Shown here: positions 33,433 to 34,775 of the stretch, piece after piece
Layout of the letters: the number at the start of each line of letters is the position of its first letter
Numbering within the stretch: the first letter of the stretch is position 1
Assembly: GCA_947626805.1 (NCBI GenBank)
Contig: CANQTR010000009.1
Span: 1-34,775 of the forward strand
Direction of reading: 5' to 3'
DNA: 34,775 nucleotides
Source: an uncultured Clostridia bacterium
Lineage (GTDB): Bacteria > Bacillota > Clostridia > Oscillospirales > CAG-382
Made by a program: the position numbers and the translations under genes
Notes under the pieces: generated by a model
The model's input: only the letters and a program-made list of their open reading frames with translations
Database searches by the model: none
Told to the model about the DNA's origin: nothing

Positions 33433-34775
33433 ATGAAAGGAATGGTCAAACTGTACGTTTTCAAAAAATGCACCCTGTTCCTGCTGACATTTTTGCTCCT
33501 GCTGACGCCGCTTTCGGTCTCGGCGGACGCAAACGCCCGGCAGAACTGGTTCTTCAAAACCGTCGAAGGCAAACAGCCGGTCCTGCTCGGCGGGAGCGAC
33601 CTGCCGACGAAATACGGCGTGCTCGCGCTCGGCAACCCGGACGATAAGGTCGTCTACCTGACCTTCGACGCGGGCTATGAAAACGGAAACGTCGCCCGCG
33701 TCCTCGACGCCCTGCAGAAACACCGCGCGCCCGGCGCCTTCTTCATCCTGCCGGGGCTCATCAAATACAACCCCGAAATCGTCCTTCGCATGACGGAGGA
33801 GGGGCATACGGTCTGCAACCACAGCACCTCCCACAAGGACGTTTCCGCTATCCGCGACGCGGAAAGCCTGCGCAAGGAACTTTCCGGCGTGGAGGACCGC
33901 TACCGCGAACTGACCGGGAAAGAGATGGCGAAGTATTTCCGCCCGCCGGAAGGCAGTTTCTCGGAAACCACGCTCGCGCTCTGCACCGAACTCGGCTACC
34001 GAACGGTGTTCTGGTCGTTCGCTTACGCCGATTGGGACAACAACGCCCAGATGAGCGAGGCGAAAGCGAAGGAAAAACTGCTTTCCGCCCTGCACCCGGG
34101 GGAAGTCCTGCTGCTACACCCGACTTCCGCGACCAACGCGGCGATCCTCGACGACCTGCTGACCGAAATCGAGTCCCGCGGCTACCGTTTCGGAACGCTC
34201 GACGAACTTGCCGCGGACGTTTCCGCGCGGCAGACCGCGTCGGAAACCGACGGGACGTCCTTCCGCGAGAACCCCGACGCGGGCAAATACCTCGCGCTGA
34301 CCTTCGACGACGGACCGCACCCGACGCAGACCGACGAAATCCTCGCCGTGCTCGCGAAATACGACGTCAAGGCGACCTTCTTCGAAATCGGTGAAAACAT
34401 CGCCGCCAACCCGGAAATCGCCAAACGCGTATGCGAGGCGGGGCACGAAATCGGCAACCACACCTACTCCCACCCGAACCTTTCCAAACTGAGTGCGGAC
34501 GCGCTCCGCAAGGAAATCACGGACACGCAAACCCTGCTCGAGGAGCAATGCGGCGTGACGCCGACGCTCTTCCGACCGCCGGGCGGGAACGGGAGCGACG
34601 AAACCGTCAAACTGGTCACGGAACTGGGCTACCGCTACGTCCTCTGGTCGTGGAAGGTGGACACCCGCGACTGGGCGGCGGTACCGGTCGACAGCGTGGT
34701 GAACACGGTCCTCAACAACGTCAAGGGCGGGGACGTCGTGCTGTTCCACGATTACGTCGTCGGCAAAAGCCCGAC
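33433..34775 (+). CDS. Secreted protein with tandem polysaccharide deacetylase (PdaA-like plus NodB) domains, partial
   Basis: The frame runs off the window after 447 complete codons. A signal peptide (about 1-32) is followed by a first deacetylase domain: TFDAGYENGN with Asp79, HSTSH (His130, His134), RPPEGSFSE, WSFAYADWD and LLHPTS. These match PdaA-type enzymes, which deacetylate N-acetylmuramic acid to make spore-cortex delta-lactam, although Ala80 replaces the second Asp of the general NodB motif. From about residue 285 a second NodB domain begins: TFDDGPHPTQT (Asp292, Asp293), NHTYSHP (His343, His347), RPPGGNGSDE, WSWKVDTRDW and VVLFHDY. This resembles peptidoglycan or chitooligosaccharide deacetylases. 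The ATG at 33433 has no good ribosome-binding site, so the start is uncertain. Two catalytic domains in one chain is unusual. Confidence 0.88.
   Translation, partial: MKGMVKLYVFKKCTLFLLTFLLLLTPLSVSADANARQNWFFKTVEGKQPVLLGGSDLPTKYGVLALGNPDDKVVYLTFDAGYENGNVARVLDALQKHRAPGAFFILPGLIKYNPEIVLRMTEEGHTVCNHSTSHKDVSAIRDAESLRKELSGVEDRYRELTGKEMAKYFRPPEGSFSETTLALCTELGYRTVFWSFAYADWDNNAQMSEAKAKEKLLSALHPGEVLLLHPTSATNAAILDDLLTEIESRGYRFGTLDELAADVSARQTASETDGTSFRENPDAGKYLALTFDDGPHPTQTDEILAVLAKYDVKATFFEIGENIAANPEIAKRVCEAGHEIGNHTYSHPNLSKLSADALRKEITDTQTLLEEQCGVTPTLFRPPGGNGSDETVKLVTELGYRYVLWSWKVDTRDWAAVPVDSVVNTVLNNVKGGDVVLFHDYVVGKSP

Overview
The window looks like a chromosomal segment of an uncultured, strictly anaerobic, fairly GC-rich member of the Clostridia (Oscillospirales-like is my best guess, by inference). 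The support is strong Shine-Dalgarno sequences, Gram-positive-type promoters, a miaB-ylbF-mutS-mutL cluster, an NfnAB transhydrogenase, a BirA-controlled bioY, and PdaA/NodB, NlpC/P60 and C39 envelope enzymes. No rRNA, tRNA, CRISPR array, insertion sequence, phage or plasmid gene was seen, and no restriction-modification gene.

Layout. 1-213 is the end of an ABC transporter gene, closed by a terminator. 368-2278 is a monocistronic surface protein (CBM9-like domain, FIVAR, C-terminal membrane anchor) with its own promoter and terminator. 2482-11164 is a ten-gene operon between a promoter at 2430 and a terminator at 11185: dCMP deaminase, two lipoproteins, rimI, tsaD, a DUF1624 membrane protein, an AMP-forming acyl ligase, NAD kinase and nfnAB. 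11309-15101 holds a NatAB-type ABC exporter, a small P-loop kinase and a MoeB/ThiF-rhodanese protein. 15169-17224 holds a Gfo/Idh/MocA oxidoreductase and an alpha/beta hydrolase, ended by a bidirectional terminator. 18261-17331 (minus) is bioY plus a DUF1284 Cys-rich protein behind a BirA operator. 18509-23023 is a GlpA-like / FAD oxidoreductase / DUF1667 trio plus a MATE exporter. A second bidirectional terminator separates it from an eight-gene minus-strand operon, 33339-23130: malic enzyme, NlpC/P60, miaB, ylbF, mutS, mutL, tgt, C39 peptidase. From 33433 a divergent gene with two tandem NodB deacetylase domains runs off the window.

How the genes fit together. NAD kinase makes NADP and NfnAB balances NADPH against NADH and ferredoxin. 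Malic enzyme and the glycerol-3-phosphate trio feed the same redox pools. MutS/MutL sit between tRNA-modification genes (miaB and tgt). Several genes act on cell wall or surface.

The most unusual signals are not genes. The tetranucleotides GATC and GGCC are both strongly depleted by hand count (9 and 19 sites in 34.8 kb), and synonymous codon choice appears to follow. Four of the 19 GGCC sites fall inside the single Gfo/Idh gene. Six promoters share a 17-bp spacer and a TRTG extended -10. A BirA operator covers the bioY -35 box, which puts the uncharacterised DUF1284 gene under apparent biotin control.
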